A DNA stretch of 64,000 nucleotides. Origin: Panicum virgatum. Its lineage: Eukaryota; Streptophyta; Magnoliopsida; Poales; Poaceae. The stretch lies in assembly GCF_016808335.1 (NCBI RefSeq), contig NC_053149.1, positions 19,874,733 to 19,938,732 on the forward strand. Reading direction: 5' to 3'. Below are positions 1 through 12,700 of this stretch, one piece after another (within the stretch, counting starts at the first letter, position 1; each line of letters begins with the position of its first letter). Made by a program: the position numbers and the translations under genes. The notes beneath the pieces were generated by a model. The model worked only from the letters and a program-made list of their open reading frames with translations. It did not search any database and was not told the origin of the DNA.

Positions 1-301
1 ACTTGGCCACTCCACTTCTCTGCTACTCAGCTGTTGGCAACTATGGAGGTGTAGGAATGAAATTTTATTCAAGACGCTGCCACTGATCCTTCCACATCTT
101 CTCATGGCCTGCAAAGCAAGCTTTGGAACACTCAAACCAGGCCTGTATAACATATGGTTGGTGTTCTATGTTCTTTATGTAATATTCCCTTTTCACTTTG
201 ACTACTTGTAATTCAGCCACTGGCCAACTCGGTGCCATGCACCATGTTCCACCCCGGCCTGCCGGCATCTATGGTTGAATATATTCAGGTGGGGATCTTT
301 C
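1..301. other. Intergenic DNA with no recognised gene
   Basis: I see no credible coding region here. The short frames on both strands lack recognisable motifs. The right edge (297-301, CTTTC) is one copy of the target-site duplication of the solo LTR that follows. Confidence 0.5.
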
Positions 302-882
302 TGTTGATGATCAAAATTGGCCGTTTCCGATTTGACCGGACCGAGCGGTCTGACCGGTCCGTGTGCTGTAGCCTGTCCGGCAGGAGCCCAAACGGTCTGA
401 CCGGTGGGTCCGACCGGTCTCAGAGAAGTCCGAGTGGAATTAGGTTTATTTTTGTAGATCTAGATCTATAAAAAGGATTTTTTGCGGGATAAATCCATCC
501 CACCCTATAAATATAAAGGGTCACGGCCGATTAAGACAATCCAATCGATCAAAAACACAATAATACATTACTTTTTGCTATCTTTTATTGCCTTTACTTT
601 TGTCTACAAACCCTAGCTCTTCCAACCCTCATCTGTTGTTCTTCCTTTGTCTCCGCGACGTCTGAAGGTGTTCTAGGTGGCCTGTCGACCCTAGAACACC
701 CCTGCGCGCGCTTGCCCTGACGGGTCCCTCCCAGGCGAGCTTCGTTGGGCTTCGCCTTTCTGCACCGATGAACCGATCTGACCGGTTACCCTGACCGGCC
801 TGAACATCGGCGTTGTAATTGTGCCGTCGCTCACTGCGCGTTCGAGCGTTTTTGTGTGTTGGCCCGAATTTGTGCGCCAACA
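302..882 (+). mobile_element. Solo LTR, 581 bp, TSD CTTTC
   Basis: The block begins TGTTGATGATC and ends GCGCCAACA, so it has the TG...CA ends of an LTR. It is flanked by a perfect 5-bp duplication, CTTTC at 297-301 and 883-887. It contains several copies of a GGTCTGACCGGT-like motif and a TATA-like CTATAAATATAAAGG near 515. No second copy, primer binding site or internal domain follows, so it is best read as a solo LTR left by recombination. The superfamily was not determined. Confidence 0.75.
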
Positions 883-1149
883 CTTTCATCCCCCGTGATT
901 CCCCCTCAATAAAAGAAAGCAAGGCTCGCGCTCGCCAAACATAAAAACAATGCTAACCTTACTAGTGCGGGCATATGTTCACACTGATTAACTTAAAATC
1001 ATCGCAAAAAGCAAAGGCTCTTGTGAACATTTCGGATGTTATCTTAGCTGGAGAAACTACTTGTGGCCATAATTTCAACTACACCGGTAGCATCACGTGC
1101 TTTCCATGTCCTCGTCCTGGCTACCATGCATACACACGTCTGTCTCACC
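883..1149. other. Intergenic DNA, nothing recognised
   Basis: AT-rich sequence between the solo LTR and the retroposon. No coding or structural signal was seen. Confidence 0.4.
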
Positions 1150-1168
1150 GGCGACCTCTTTACCTCAT

Positions 1169-1450
1169 TTTTTTGAACCAACGACACTCGACGAGTGTGT
1201 TTTTATTAATACAGCAGAAAAAATACAACTAGAAAAAAATAAAAAATAAAAACAACTAAGGCTGATCGGATTGGGATATTGACGCAAGCCGCACAGAACA
1301 AACACTACCGCAGCATCCACCCACATCTCACACTCATGTAGTCGTCGAAACCTTAGGCGAGACCCAAAGCTGACAGAAAACGAAGAAAGCGGACACCACA
1401 ACACCAAGAAGGACACCGTCATGTAGGACCCTTTGAGCCTGCACTAGTAA
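1169..1450 (-). mobile_element. Short retroposon (SINE or truncated LINE), 19-bp TSD
   Basis: A 282-bp insert begins on the plus strand with a T run, the complement of a poly-A tail. It is flanked by direct repeats GGCGACCTCTTTACCTCAT (1150-1168) and GGCAACCTCTTTACCTCAT (1451-1469), which match at 18 of 19 positions. A long TSD plus a terminal A-tail is the hallmark of target-primed reverse transcription. The minus-strand sequence resembles a LINE 3' end but has no RT motif. SINE versus 5'-truncated LINE is not resolved. Confidence 0.7.
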
Positions 1451-1876
1451 GGCAACCTCTTTACCTCATTACCTGGTCATCTCTAAAACAGGACACGTAC
1501 GGAGGGATCGGGAGCACATGCATATTTATTTACTTATACTCATTATTTTTTAAGATAATGAAATAAAATTATCCTAGTTGCTGCATCAACCAAGGAGACA
1601 CTAGCTACATGGTATTAAGTTCGGGACCATTTTTTTAATGGCGGAGGGCTATTGTTCTTCTTCACATTTTTTTTATCAAGTGATTGGGGTTTTCTAGTCC
1701 AATTTGGGTATTTCCCAAGAGGGAAAACAAATTAGCAACCAAGAATCTCATATGAATAATAAGCTTGAGTCAATCAGCCTAGCTACAAAGGCTTTTGGAC
1801 ATTTCAGAAAACTAGCGTACACGCGCAAATAAAAGAAAGGTGACACGCGCAAAGAATTCATTGAAATATATATTAA

Positions 1877-4658
1877 CTAGCAAGGTGGCACGCACAAATA
1901 GCGCGGGACCTAGCTCTTTTTTGTTTTAAATTTTAGGCTCTTTTTTACTGTAAAATAAATTTGTCCAAATATTTTTTGTTTCATTGTCATTCTTTTGTTC
2001 AAATGGCACAAACCGAGGTGTCACATTTTTCATCATATTTGTGTCAGATGATGAACTCTTAGTAAAAATAATATCTTATATAGAAATATATCTTTTGTGC
2101 TTATTGAAAGTATTGTATTTTTTGTATTGTAATTTGAATTCGTGCTAGAGAGTTTTAGGTATGGTGATAAACTATCCTTAAGGTTAGAAGGTGAATGTAG
2201 TCCAGACCCACTCAACCTGAACCAAATTATTATGTCCAGCTAGGTTAGTTATATTTGACTTCTTTGTTCAATCTTGTTTTGGCGAATGCATTATTCATCT
2301 GTCTTGTAGCCATGCCTTGAAGGCCATAGCAGTGTTGCATCTTTATTTTTTGCATAGGTGATGTGGCGTCAAGAAATAAACCATGCTGAAGGATGCGTTT
2401 GCCATGGCTAGAGGTGGCCTCCATGGTGCATCTTCCTGCTATGGCCAATGATGTGGGCAATGATATCATAGAAGTTGAAGCATTCCTCGATGCAAGCTCC
2501 TTCTCATATAACCACGTGATCCTCAATGCATATTAACTTTTCCTATTGTTTTCATACTAATGGAGAGTACCTTCTATCCGATTTATCATGTTTTAATTTC
2601 CATACAAAATCTAAGTCATATTAATCCATATTCAACCGCAACAAACTTGATCTTTTTTTATTCTTCTATTTTTATATATTGTTCTAATACATCTATCGGT
2701 TATAACTTGCATCTATTGCTTACAAACAACATAAGACTAATTTTGGGTCTAAACTTCGCACCTAGTGCCGTCCTATGGGCAACTTTCAGACCGAGCTCAG
2801 GCTTTCCACCATTTCTTAATTGAAAAATAATTAAATTATAATGTCGGGCTATGCTCTCATGAGGCCAAACTTCTCAGGCCTGGTTTCCTCTGACCAATCC
2901 TAATCCTACAAAGGGTGAGCGGGGCAAGACCCAATGGGCTCGAGCAGGGCCTAAAATGCTTAGGTTTACCATTAATATGATAATTTCTTGCCCTCAACAA
3001 TAACATTTTGGCCTAATGTTCTTATATTGAAATTTATGTACTATGTAGATAGATCTGGGTATCAAGATTTTTCTATTTATGCATTTGACTAATTATATTC
3101 TACATGGGTTTTTGATCTATGTAATTTGCTTGGAAATACAACTTTTCAGTATTTTTCTTTCCAATATAGTTATTTAATACATTTATTTGATATGGAATTT
3201 TTATTTTTACTATTTACTTAAAATTTATTTAGAATACTACTATTTTTCCTTCTATTCTAATTTTAAATTCAGCTATTTATTGGTCGTACTCAAGATGAAT
3301 TCTTGGGATCAATCTACATAATTAGAGCATCATACAAAATCAATGATGTGAGTTATTTTTTTCTCAAATAGCATGGTAGCTTCAAGTCATATTTCAAAAT
3401 TTAGCTATTGACAAATTTTATTGCATAAGCTCTATACATAAGTAATTTGCTATCCAATATTATTGGAAATCAAATGCCAATTTCTAATTTTTTAATTAAA
3501 TAATTAGTTATTTGTCAAATGTATTTTCCATAGACTCTATATTCATCTTGGTTTCATCCCAATTTGTATAAAAATAAACTACTAATTTCCTTATTTTCTT
3601 AATTCTTAATTTAGCTATTTATTAACCTCATTCGTCGTGAGCTCTTAGAACAACTTCCTTTCCTTATTCTTCTAAAAAACCTGTAAATTTTTATTGTTTA
3701 TTAATTTCTTTGACATGAGCTCTTTAGTAAACTATTAATGTTATTAATTTAATTTTTGAATTTATCCATGAACTCTTTATGTTATTGTAGACTGGTCATA
3801 ATAAAACCCAACGATGTGTATTCTTTTCTTTTGTTTTCTAGATTAATATTTTAAGCTCTAGTCTCTGTTGACAAACTGGTGGCTTGTTTTAACACCACGC
3901 TATTAAATACAAAAAATTGTTATAAGGTTGAGTGGGCACTTTATAAGAGAGGCAAAGTTGAAGTTTTATCCGTTGATTAAATAGATTATTGGTGCCGCGG
4001 ACACGTAGACCTCATTGAATGCATTCTATTTGAATGTTCACACGACCTATTTGGAGTTCAGATCATGGAGTTACGTTTGGCATAAGATTTGAAAAAGGAA
4101 GCTACAGTAACAACGGGTACTGTATACAAAAGAGAGTGTTGATTTGTGAGTGTGATGATGAATGTGCTTGATATTACTGCCTACTCTAACTATTGCCCCA
4201 TACCACTTTATCATTACTACTGATGACGTGCAGTACTATCATTACAACAGCTTTTAACAATCAATCGTTTATTGTTCGTGAGGTGGTAGGTAGGAACGTG
4301 TTCATGTGGCGTGTTCATGTGGCGTGCTGGTGCTTGCTTGTATTAACATGACAGTTTTTACTTCTTTTGCCGAAGGTGGACTCCCTAGGCTAGCCCAACC
4401 GGTAGATGTTTTCTAATTAATTTGACAATTCCTTACTTATTTTGTTGGACGTGGACTCTAGCCTGGACCGGTAGATCTTTTCTAATTAATCTGGACGTGG
4501 ACTCTCTAGATTAATCTAGACCGTTAGATCTTCATAAAATCCAACGGTACATATTTTTTTCTTTTTTAGATTAACGTGTGAATTTCTAGACTCTCTCGGC
4601 CAACGTGGTGGCTTCTTTTAATTTTTTCTAACACTCCCTTATTAATATAATAGATAGA
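1877..4658 (-). mobile_element. Helitron-like AT-rich sequence, possibly composite
   Basis: Read on the minus strand, the right boundary starts TCTATCTATTATATTAATAA preceded by A. The left boundary ends GCGTGCCACCTTGCTAG followed by T, matching the TC...CTAG format with A/T target sites of Helitrons. Sequence near 4490-4640 resembles, in reverse complement, the sequence at 15511-15600, supporting one repeat family. A second similar 5'-like stretch near 3840-3915 suggests two nested copies. Degenerate repeats containing GGACGTGGACTCT lie at 4380-4520. No Rep/helicase coding is visible, so any element is non-autonomous. The boundaries are tentative. Confidence 0.35.
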
Positions 4659-5299
4659 TTAAACTAAACTTAGATTAAATCTCAAAAAATTGTACAATAA
4701 TAAACGTCACTGCTATCTCTTAGGTTAATCTACTGCAACCGGAACGGAGCTAAAGTAAACTATTTAAGTGGTTGAGGTTTGATATAGGAGTGGAACGTCG
4801 AGCTGATACTTTGACATGTTGTGCCCAATCGCTCTATGGCAGTGGACGAGGAAGCGCCAGCGGCGGAGTGCAAGCATGGCACGGTGGCTCGGGGTGGCGG
4901 CAGGGTGGACATGCTTAGCCGGGTTGGACGCGCTCGGCCGGGGCACGCGGTGGAGACGTCGCCGGCTGATCACGGCCGCTCGCCGAGCATGCCCGGCTAC
5001 ACGATTAAGCAAGCAGGTAGGAGCGGGCATGGGGATGGCGGTAATAATTTGGATCAGTACTCCCCCCTGAGCCAATTCTTCTGCTATTGCTATCCCGTCA
5101 GTTCTTCCCTTTGTTCGAGCTCCCTTCCATGCCAAATTCACCACCCTTGCTCCGCGAGCGGAAAATTCCTCTTGCACACGACTTCCTCAACACCCCAGAG
5201 ACCCATTTGATCCGTTCCCGAGTTGAATCCATCACCGGAGCTCCGAGTTCGCGGTCCTCTTCTTCCTCAGCCAGCCGCTGCACAGAAACAGGCACGCTG

Positions 5300-5850
5300 C
5301 CGGTGAGCCAGGTCTTTTGGGCATTTATGGCTTCAGTCAATTGGTCATGGAGGGTCACATCGGGTGCTGTATGGTGTAGCTGTTGTTGTCCATGCGGTTC
5401 TCGGCCTAGTTTGGCCAGAACGCGAGCTCGCCGCCATGGCCGAGCCGCGGCCACCGGGGTCGCCGTCGAGCCTAGCGCTCTGGCACTCCCAGGGCCTGGA
5501 TGGTGGCGGTGGCAGGTTCTGGAGGAGGTGATGGTGCTCCTCGGCCAGCAGGTTTGGGTCGGTAGGTCCTGGTGCGGCCGGTCACCGTGGGCCGAGCCAC
5601 AGCTCGCCGCCGGCGGGTGCGAGAAGGAAGGGGTTGCGTGCTTCCGCGTCGCGAGCAACTCCCCCCGCCTCCATGCGTTGCTTCTTCATGGCCACAAGGC
5701 GCGAGCAGCGGGTACGGCGCGAGACCCCGGCAATCCATGTTGGATTGGCCGGCGAGTAGGAAGAATATGTTGGGGCGACGGGGCGGTAGCGCGGCGACGA
5801 TCCGAGTGCGCGCGGGTGCGGGCGAGGAGGGGCGGGCGGGTACAACCGCA
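5300..5850 (-). pseudogene. Carbohydrate-esterase (SASA/SGNH type) relic
   Basis: On the minus strand, near 5771-5724, one frame reads NIFFLLAGQSNMDCRG. This closely matches the nucleophile block (LAGQSNM) of the plant SASA-domain carbohydrate esterase family (At4g34215-like), in which the serine is catalytic. Downstream similarity is scattered over the other two minus frames: NPFLLAPAGGELW near 5640 and DRPHQDLPTQTC near 5580. That implies at least two frameshifts. No intact catalytic domain of normal length (about 250 residues) remains. The N-terminal side ends against the MULE at 5870. The plus-strand frame 5087-5875 is probably a GC-rich shadow. Assignment rests mainly on one motif. Confidence 0.4.
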
Positions 5851-5869
5851 TCAGGTGAGAAAAAAATTG

Positions 5870-6035
5870 GAGTAAAATGCATAGTGGGTCCCTAAACTTC
5901 TTTCTGTGTCATCGCGGTCCCCAAACTCCCAAAAATACGATTCTGAGTCCCCAAAGTTATTATTTGGTTCATATGAGGTCCAAACCACAATTACTCATGC
6001 TAAACGTGGAACTGACATGTGGGCCCACATGTTAG
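5870..6035 (+). repeat. Left terminal inverted repeat of the MULE
   Basis: Matches the reverse complement of about 6995-7168 over its length, with scattered mismatches and small indels. Confidence 0.75.
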
Positions 6036-6994
6036 ATCCACACTGCGCGCGCCGCCGCTCGCCAGAAGCCGCCGCACCGCGTGTGCGCCGCGGCCGCTCA
6101 GCGTGCGTGCCACTCGCCGGAAGCCGCTGCACCGCCGCGCCATAGCTACCCGGACCTGCTCGCCACGCAGCCGTGTCCGCCGCACGCGGATCCGGCCGGC
6201 GGGGCGGAGCAGACGGCGGGGCGCCACAGCGCCATAGCCTCCACCGCGCGCAGATCCAGCGCGGTGCGGGCCTCCGGCGAGACAGGGGGCGTGCCTGGGA
6301 AGGAGGAGGGCGCCGAGGGGGGCGGCGCGGCGGCAGCGGAGGTGGCCGGCGACCGAGGGAGTAGCGGAGGGCGCCGGGGAGGAGGGGCGTAGGGGCCGAG
6401 GGAGCGGCAGAGCTCGAGGCCACCGAGCACAACAGCGCAGGGGAGGGAGGGAGAACGGGCGCCGGCGGCCGAGCTCGAGCTCGAGCGTGTCGACGAAGGG
6501 AGCAGGAGTCTCCGCCGCTGCCTTGCCACGCGTTGCCGTGCCGCATTGCCGCCGCACCTCGCGCGCGCTGCACGTTGGAAGCCGCCGCACTGCGTCCGCC
6601 CAGCGCGTGAACGCCGAGACAGGGAGCGCGTCGGGGCGAGAGGAGGGCGCAGAGGGGGGCGGCGCGGCGGCGGCGGAGGTGGCCGGCGGTCGAGGGAGCA
6701 GCGGATGGCGCTGGGGAGGAGGGGTGCAGTGGCGGAGGGAGAGAGGAACGCGGGAGGCCGGAGGTGGGGCACACCGGCGAGGGCCGCATGCTATGGCCGG
6801 ATCTCGAGGGCCGCATGCTATGGCCGGCGCGGGAGGGATGAGGGCCGCGCGGCGGCCGACGCAGGGAGGGATGAGGGCCGCGCGGCGGCCGACGCAGGGA
6901 GGGAGGAGAGAGCTGCGCGGAGGCCGACGCTGGGAGGGAGGAGGGCAGCAGCAAGCAGCTCGGCTCGCCATGGCAGGTAGAGGAAGGAGGAAGG

Positions 6995-7168
6995 TTAATC
7001 TGACATGTGGGCCCCACATGTCAGGTTCACGTTTAGCAAAGATAATTGTGATTTGGACCTCACGTGAACCAATTAACAACTTTGGGCACTTAAAATCGTA
7101 TTTTTGGAAATTTGGGGACTGCGATGACACAACAAGACAAGTTTAGGGACCCACCATGCATTTTACTC
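6995..7168 (-). repeat. Right terminal inverted repeat of the MULE
   Basis: Inverted partner of 5870-6035. Both arms carry the GTGGGCCCACATGT-type palindrome at the inner edge. Confidence 0.75.
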
Positions 7169-7178
7169 AAAAAAATTG

Positions 7179-7501
7179 ATTTTGGGCACAAACATCTTCT
7201 ATCATTCAATTTTGATAGGTCTTTCCTTCCTCCCAACTTTCTCAGCCCTGATAGGTGGTTCCAGCATGAGGGCTACAATGGATCCAATATGGGTGAGAAA
7301 TTTTTTTAATTCTTTTTGTATAGTATAGATATGGTATATATTATAAAGAAGACTAATCATAGATCACCCGCGAAGAACACTTTGGAATTCATAGAAAGCT
7401 TATACCGGCTGGATGCGCATGGCTGTTCATTATTATTACAAATTGACCCGACTTGGGAAGCACATAAATGAAAGACTTTAACATGGAGACACCAATATTG
7501 G
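7179..7501. other. Intergenic DNA, nothing recognised
   Basis: AT-rich sequence between the MULE target duplication and the MITE. No coding signal was seen. Confidence 0.4.
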
Positions 7502-7835
7502 GGCCTTGTTTAGATCCAAAATTCAAAAATTCAAAAGAACGTTGCGGCACCTGCATTGAGAATTAAATCTAGAAGAAATAATAAACTAATTGCACGTTTG
7601 CTTGTAAATTGCGAGACGAATCTAATAAATCTAATTAGGTCGTGATTATAAACTAAATTGCTACAATAAAGTTACAGTAAACATATGCTAATGGCAGATT
7701 AATTAGGCTCATTAGATTCATCTCGCAGTTCACGGACGAGTTCTGTAATTAGTTTTGTGATTAGTCTATGTTTAATACTTCAAATTTGAAAAGATTTCCT
7801 TTCAAAAACTTTACATGGTGCATTTAAACGAGGCC
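7502..7835. mobile_element. MITE with GGCCTTGTTTA-type inverted ends
   Basis: The left end GGCCTTGTTTAGATC and the reverse complement of the right end (GGCCTCGTTTAAATG) match at 12 of 15 positions. The interior is AT-rich and non-coding, about 334 bp in all. This terminal sequence is common in grass MITEs. I could not see a clear TSD, so the superfamily is left open. Confidence 0.6.
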
Positions 7836-9600
7836 TGAATCGAAAGTTAACACACAACTTGTTGCTTAAAGTTTTCACCTGGCTATCAAGCAAAGATGTG
7901 GATCGTATCACGGTATGCCTTCAACCCTTGACTTGTCTTTTTTTAACTGGTGTTTCTCCTTTTTCTTTTGTATCAAGTATCTTGGACTCATGATTATTTG
8001 ATGAACCGAAACAGGTAAACAATATGGCTAAATCTAACTAAGTTTTTGCTGTATTATTATTGCCTCTAACCTGCCTGTCGGTACGTTTATTATATAAATA
8101 AAATAATCTATGTAGTGCTAGCCAATAGTAGTGAATCAATTATATGGATCAACAAAATCCGCATGGATCACCGCGTTGTGCAACCTAACAAGTCACCAAG
8201 ATGGCAAGATGGACACTTCTCCTGTTGGAAATTGAGCGAGTCATCAGTCATCAGGGACCTACTTTGCGGGGCTGTACCTTTGCCTTGACTTTGCAAGCAA
8301 CCTCAATGGGAACCCCAAAAGGTGCCTTGGAATAGTCTATCCGCGTCATCTATCCTATCATGTTCTAGACATTAAGCGGACAACTCATCTCCTCAGTTCT
8401 GAATGTAAGGACGGTAGTAGGACCATGAACCCCACAGAGACTTATCATTATGTCAAATCGCAGACTACCAGCAAGTTTTGTAGCTAACACATCCTATGAT
8501 GATTAGAAATATGCATGCATATCAAACCATGCTGATGTTCAGTAGAACAGAGTTACACCAGCCTCCATTTGGTAGTTAATACATCTTTTGTAAATAAAAA
8601 TAATATATTTTAGAGTCTGACTTCAAACTTTTGATCAAGTACACCATGATTCATAGTGGTACTGACAACAACAGCCAACTTTTTTCTTCACAAAATACAG
8701 TACAAATGAAGACGCCAAGCTGAAAGAATAACATTGTTTATTCATAGAATAAATTTAGCAAATACGCACCAATTCCACCATAAGAAAACCTAACTAATCG
8801 AGCACACTTTTGACTATTGCCTTTTGCTCAAATATATTTATAGAATCTAACAGATTTGTGATACAATAAAGACAACTTTTCTAAGATAATTATCATATCT
8901 TCAAAATATCTGTGTTAAAACATTATTATTTGTCAGTTTAAAAAAATAATTTCATCAGAATTTGTCCAAAACCTTAATCACTCATGGCGGGACGATGAAT
9001 TGAGTTTTCTCGCATACTCTGATCTTTTTGTACTATCAGACACATATTTAACGGTGAAATTTCAATTTGGACACGGTCAAAAACTAGGCAGCCTCTATGA
9101 AAGAAAATAGTGAGGACGACAGGCAACTAGCTAGCTTAGCCAGGAGCCACCTGCATTCTTGCGAAGAGAAAGATAACAGTAAGTATGCAGTCTGAATCCT
9201 GATATGGAGAAGCGAGTAGGGGAGAGAGAGGAGAAACGGGGTGTAAGTTTACAGCCGATTTCGACACAAAATTAAAAAAATTTATAAAAGAGACAAGTAG
9301 ATCATGTATTAATGGTGAATAGCTAACTACTGTACGAGTGGGTTGAGAGATGGGCTGCAAAGATTTTTGCAGCCAACAACGGGCTGTATTATTAAGATCA
9401 GTCTCAGTGGAGAGTGTCACATACAGTTACCAAGATTTTGAACTAGATAGCCAAGCTGAAAGACTTTTCTCATATGCTATGATACTCCTCATTCTCTCTT
9501 CTACGATGTCAGCAAATTTAATACTCATAATATTTCCCTAACACTTTCGTTGAGATTAGCCTAACCTTGCTATGACTAAACCGGGCGTCTGCTGCCAGGT
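7836..9600. other. Intergenic and upstream region of peroxidase 1
   Basis: AT-rich sequence without a convincing gene. Short frames (9136-9420 and 9350-9541) have no recognisable domain. The right part should contain upstream regulatory sequence of the peroxidase gene, but I cannot name specific elements. Confidence 0.4.
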
Positions 9601-9607
9601 GCTTCTC

Positions 9608-9613
9608 TATAAA
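9608..9613 (+). promoter_or_regulatory. TATA box of peroxidase 1
   Basis: TATAAA within CTCTATAAATGC, 117 bp from its 3' end to the chosen ATG at 9730. The spacing fits a plant core promoter with a 5' leader of roughly 85-90 bases. Confidence 0.6.
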
Positions 9614-9729
9614 TGCTATCACAACCATCGAGTGAAACAAGTGCCTGCTCATAATCAATCGTGTGGTTGAGCATTCTGGATAGGCTTTGACGTACAGTGC
9701 CGTTCTGCCAAGGCCAGATCGAGATCAGG

Positions 9730-12700
9730 ATGATGAGGATGAGCAGCGGCCTGGCAGGCCCGGTGGCGCTCGCAGCCGCCGTGTGCCTGCTGCTGCCGGC
9801 GGCGGGCCTGGCGCAGCTGCAGGTGGGGTTCTACAACACCTCCTGCCCCAACGCCGAGGCGCTCGTGCGTCAGGCCGTCACGGCCGCCTTCGCCAACAAC
9901 TCCGGCGTCGCGCCCGGGCTCATCCGGCTCCATTTCCATGACTGCTTTGTCAGGGTACGTAAAGATCTAAAGATATTTAGTAAAGATGCGTGCGTCGGCA
10001 GAGCATACATGTAGGCTCGCCTTTATTTTTCACTTTTTCATTTCTGCAGCGAAATAGTTGGTTCATGAAATACGGAAATATAGCACATACATATATATAC
10101 TCCCGTATAATTAAAACAACAGAAAAGGTAGCATCCAAGTATGTATTAGATATACATACATAAGAGTATGAAACTATAAGGGGACGAAGCCTCGATTTGG
10201 TAGCACTCGTCTTTTCTATTTGTCGTCTCGCAGGACATCTATCGACATGTTTCAAATCATAAAAAAGTTTTGGTTATTTTTGTGTTTTTAGTTTTACGTA
10301 TCTATCTATATCTATATCTATTTATACTATAAAAATTGAAACAATTAAAAATTTTCTCACCAAGTTTAGGCCCCCTTTCACAGAAGTCTCACTTGTCAGA
10401 TCCAGAGGTTTGACGAAAGAGGGTGGTGATTTATTTTTTGACAGAAGGAAAATGATTCCACTGAAATGCTAATACTTTTTTGCACTAGCAATTTCATATA
10501 ACCACCTCTTGTACCCGCGTATTACTTATTTTATTTTTATTTGCACATGCATATAATTCGTGTCATTATTTAGTTTGGAAGGATAATTATTGATATCATT
10601 GTTCTATGGAAAAAAGAAAGATGTAGTATCTTTGGATGAAAAATAAATAATATTAATATCATTGGTTAATGGAAGAAAAACTAAATGTATGCCACGGGCA
10701 CGTACATCTCCACTAGTTATTGTATAAGTATGAAACACGTAGAGATCTATATGGGTAAAGTATCTGTGATAAGTATGTTAATACATAATTCCTTTACTTT
10801 TAAATATATTATGTTTAATTTACAATGAGTTAATTAGTTTTGTTTTTTTGAACTGATTAGTTTGCACTAAACAACATATATTTGTTTTTAAAAAATGGAC
10901 GGTACAGTTATCAAAGTTTTGAGATCATGTTCACTTGCATATCTGGGTATCACATCTTATTGGATAGTGGTTGGAGGTAATTATCAACAGTACCACCCAT
11001 TACATGAAACAGTTGAGAACGAAAGTCGAACTTCTAGAACAGGACAAAAAGGGGCGGCATTAATTTCTCTGATTAGTGAGTACAATACTCGTAACTCTTG
11101 AATGCATATATGTGTCACGTGCATATGAGAAAAGAAGGGCTGGATTAATTCAAGTCAAACAAATGAAAGTTCATCATCAGTGTGAAGCAGAGAATTTTTT
11201 TTGGGTAAAATACACAAGTCAACATGTGCGTCGTCTAGTACGTGCACACATGCATATGTGTTGTTGAAATCATTACTCAAAATGGTTGAAGTTTCCCTAG
11301 TGTGACTCACCGAAGTCGCATCAACAATATACATATATATACTTAATTGGGAGATTTGTGTTCTATTTAATTTTCAGTTGAGATCAGATAGAACAACACA
11401 GAAACGGGTCGATTGTCTTTGTCATAAAAATAAGTGCAAATGTCACATGTTGCAACCAAACAAAACCCTACGGTCCACCTAACACGTGCCGACAATAGTC
11501 GTGTCTTGCATTGGTTAGTGTTTCCAATCTTTCTTCTCTTAAATAATATAGACCGTTCAACAGTCATGAAAGCTCAGTTAATTTGGATTCTTAGCTGCAT
11601 AAATATGATCCCCTGAATCTCTATATTTACTATTCTTCCACCAAAAGAGGGCCAATCAAGATGGCCACGTTGTGGCCAATTCCCGGCTGTAAGATCGGCC
11701 AGGCGGTCGGCCCAAAGCGTGTGTTTTCTAGTTATTTTGCAAAAAGATTCTCAAACTTAAGGTAAATCAACCCGCAGTCCGTGCTCCTCTCTTAGGAAAT
11801 TTTGTGATAAAGATCTCAACTTGTCTCGAAATCAACCCGCAGTCTAAAAATCCAGGTTCAAAAAAATTTGCAAAGAAATTCTTGAATTTTCATAAAATTA
11901 ACCCGTCGTCTCAGTCCTCTCAGAATTTGTTTAGAAAAACCCTCAAATTTTAATTAACTCAAACCACAACTCGTTCCATTTGTTACTTCTACTTGAGCAA
12001 CATTATACATACAATTTGAACACCAAAACGCACTGGAATAGAAAGTTGCTCAACATAGAATTTGATCAAGAATCAACAAACTACAACTTTAATGTTAAAA
12101 TTCAAAATGCTTTCGCAACTCATTGGCACAAATGATTACATGCAACCCGTTGTACCTACAATTTGAACACCACATAAAATAAAAAAATGATTGACATAAA
12201 AGTTGCCTAGAATTTTAAAATCTAGAACTTTACTATATATATATATATATCAAGGTGTTGTAAATTCAAATTGTTTTCGTAATTCATTCAATATAAAATT
12301 TTATTTTGCTAAAAATATAATATCATACCATCATTCTTCTATTGCTTCTCGTGCAACCACTACTTACTTAAAAAATAATATGTCTATTAACTGCAAAATA
12401 ATTTCGCAAATACATTAAGTTTCCTACTAATTATGCTCTAACCTTCCTAATAAATTATTTTACCCTTTTTCACCATAATAAATACAACAAATCTTATAGC
12501 TCCATTTCGATACCCAAAATAATATACTAATTAAATAATAGTGTCACAATAATAGAATGCCCAAAATATACCAAGCGCAACAGCGGGCTGCAGACCAAGA
12601 CACCTATGTGAACATAACGAAGCGACGAATTTATCTTAACTACGTTGCTTAAAAATTATTACATGCATCAACTAAAGTTTGCATTAGCTACAATACTACG

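Larger units (their letters stand above)
5870..7168. mobile_element. Pack-MULE-like element with long TIRs, 10-bp TSD
   Basis: About 165 bp at each end are inverted copies: 5870-6035 starts GAGTAAAATGCATAGTGGG and 6995-7168 ends CCACCATGCATTTTACTC. The element is bracketed by a perfect duplication AAAAAAATTG at 5860-5869 and 7169-7178. Long TIRs and a 9-11 bp TSD fit Mutator-like elements. The interior (about 6040-6990) is extremely GC-rich, unlike its surroundings, and includes an imperfect internal duplication (about 6280-6400 versus 6615-6740). There is no MURA transposase motif. This fits a Pack-MULE carrying captured GC-rich DNA, but the source gene was not recognised. Confidence 0.8.

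Noticed and set aside
2245..2823. Two short ORFs in AT-rich DNA
   Set aside because: No recognisable motif and located in Helitron-like repeat sequence.
5995..7130. 340-376 codon minus ORFs and several plus ORFs in the MULE
   Set aside because: All six frames are open because of extreme GC content; Pro/Arg/Ala-rich with no recognisable motif.
9697..9729. Upstream GTG start for peroxidase 1
   Set aside because: A non-ATG start is unlikely; the ATG at 9730 gives a normal signal peptide.
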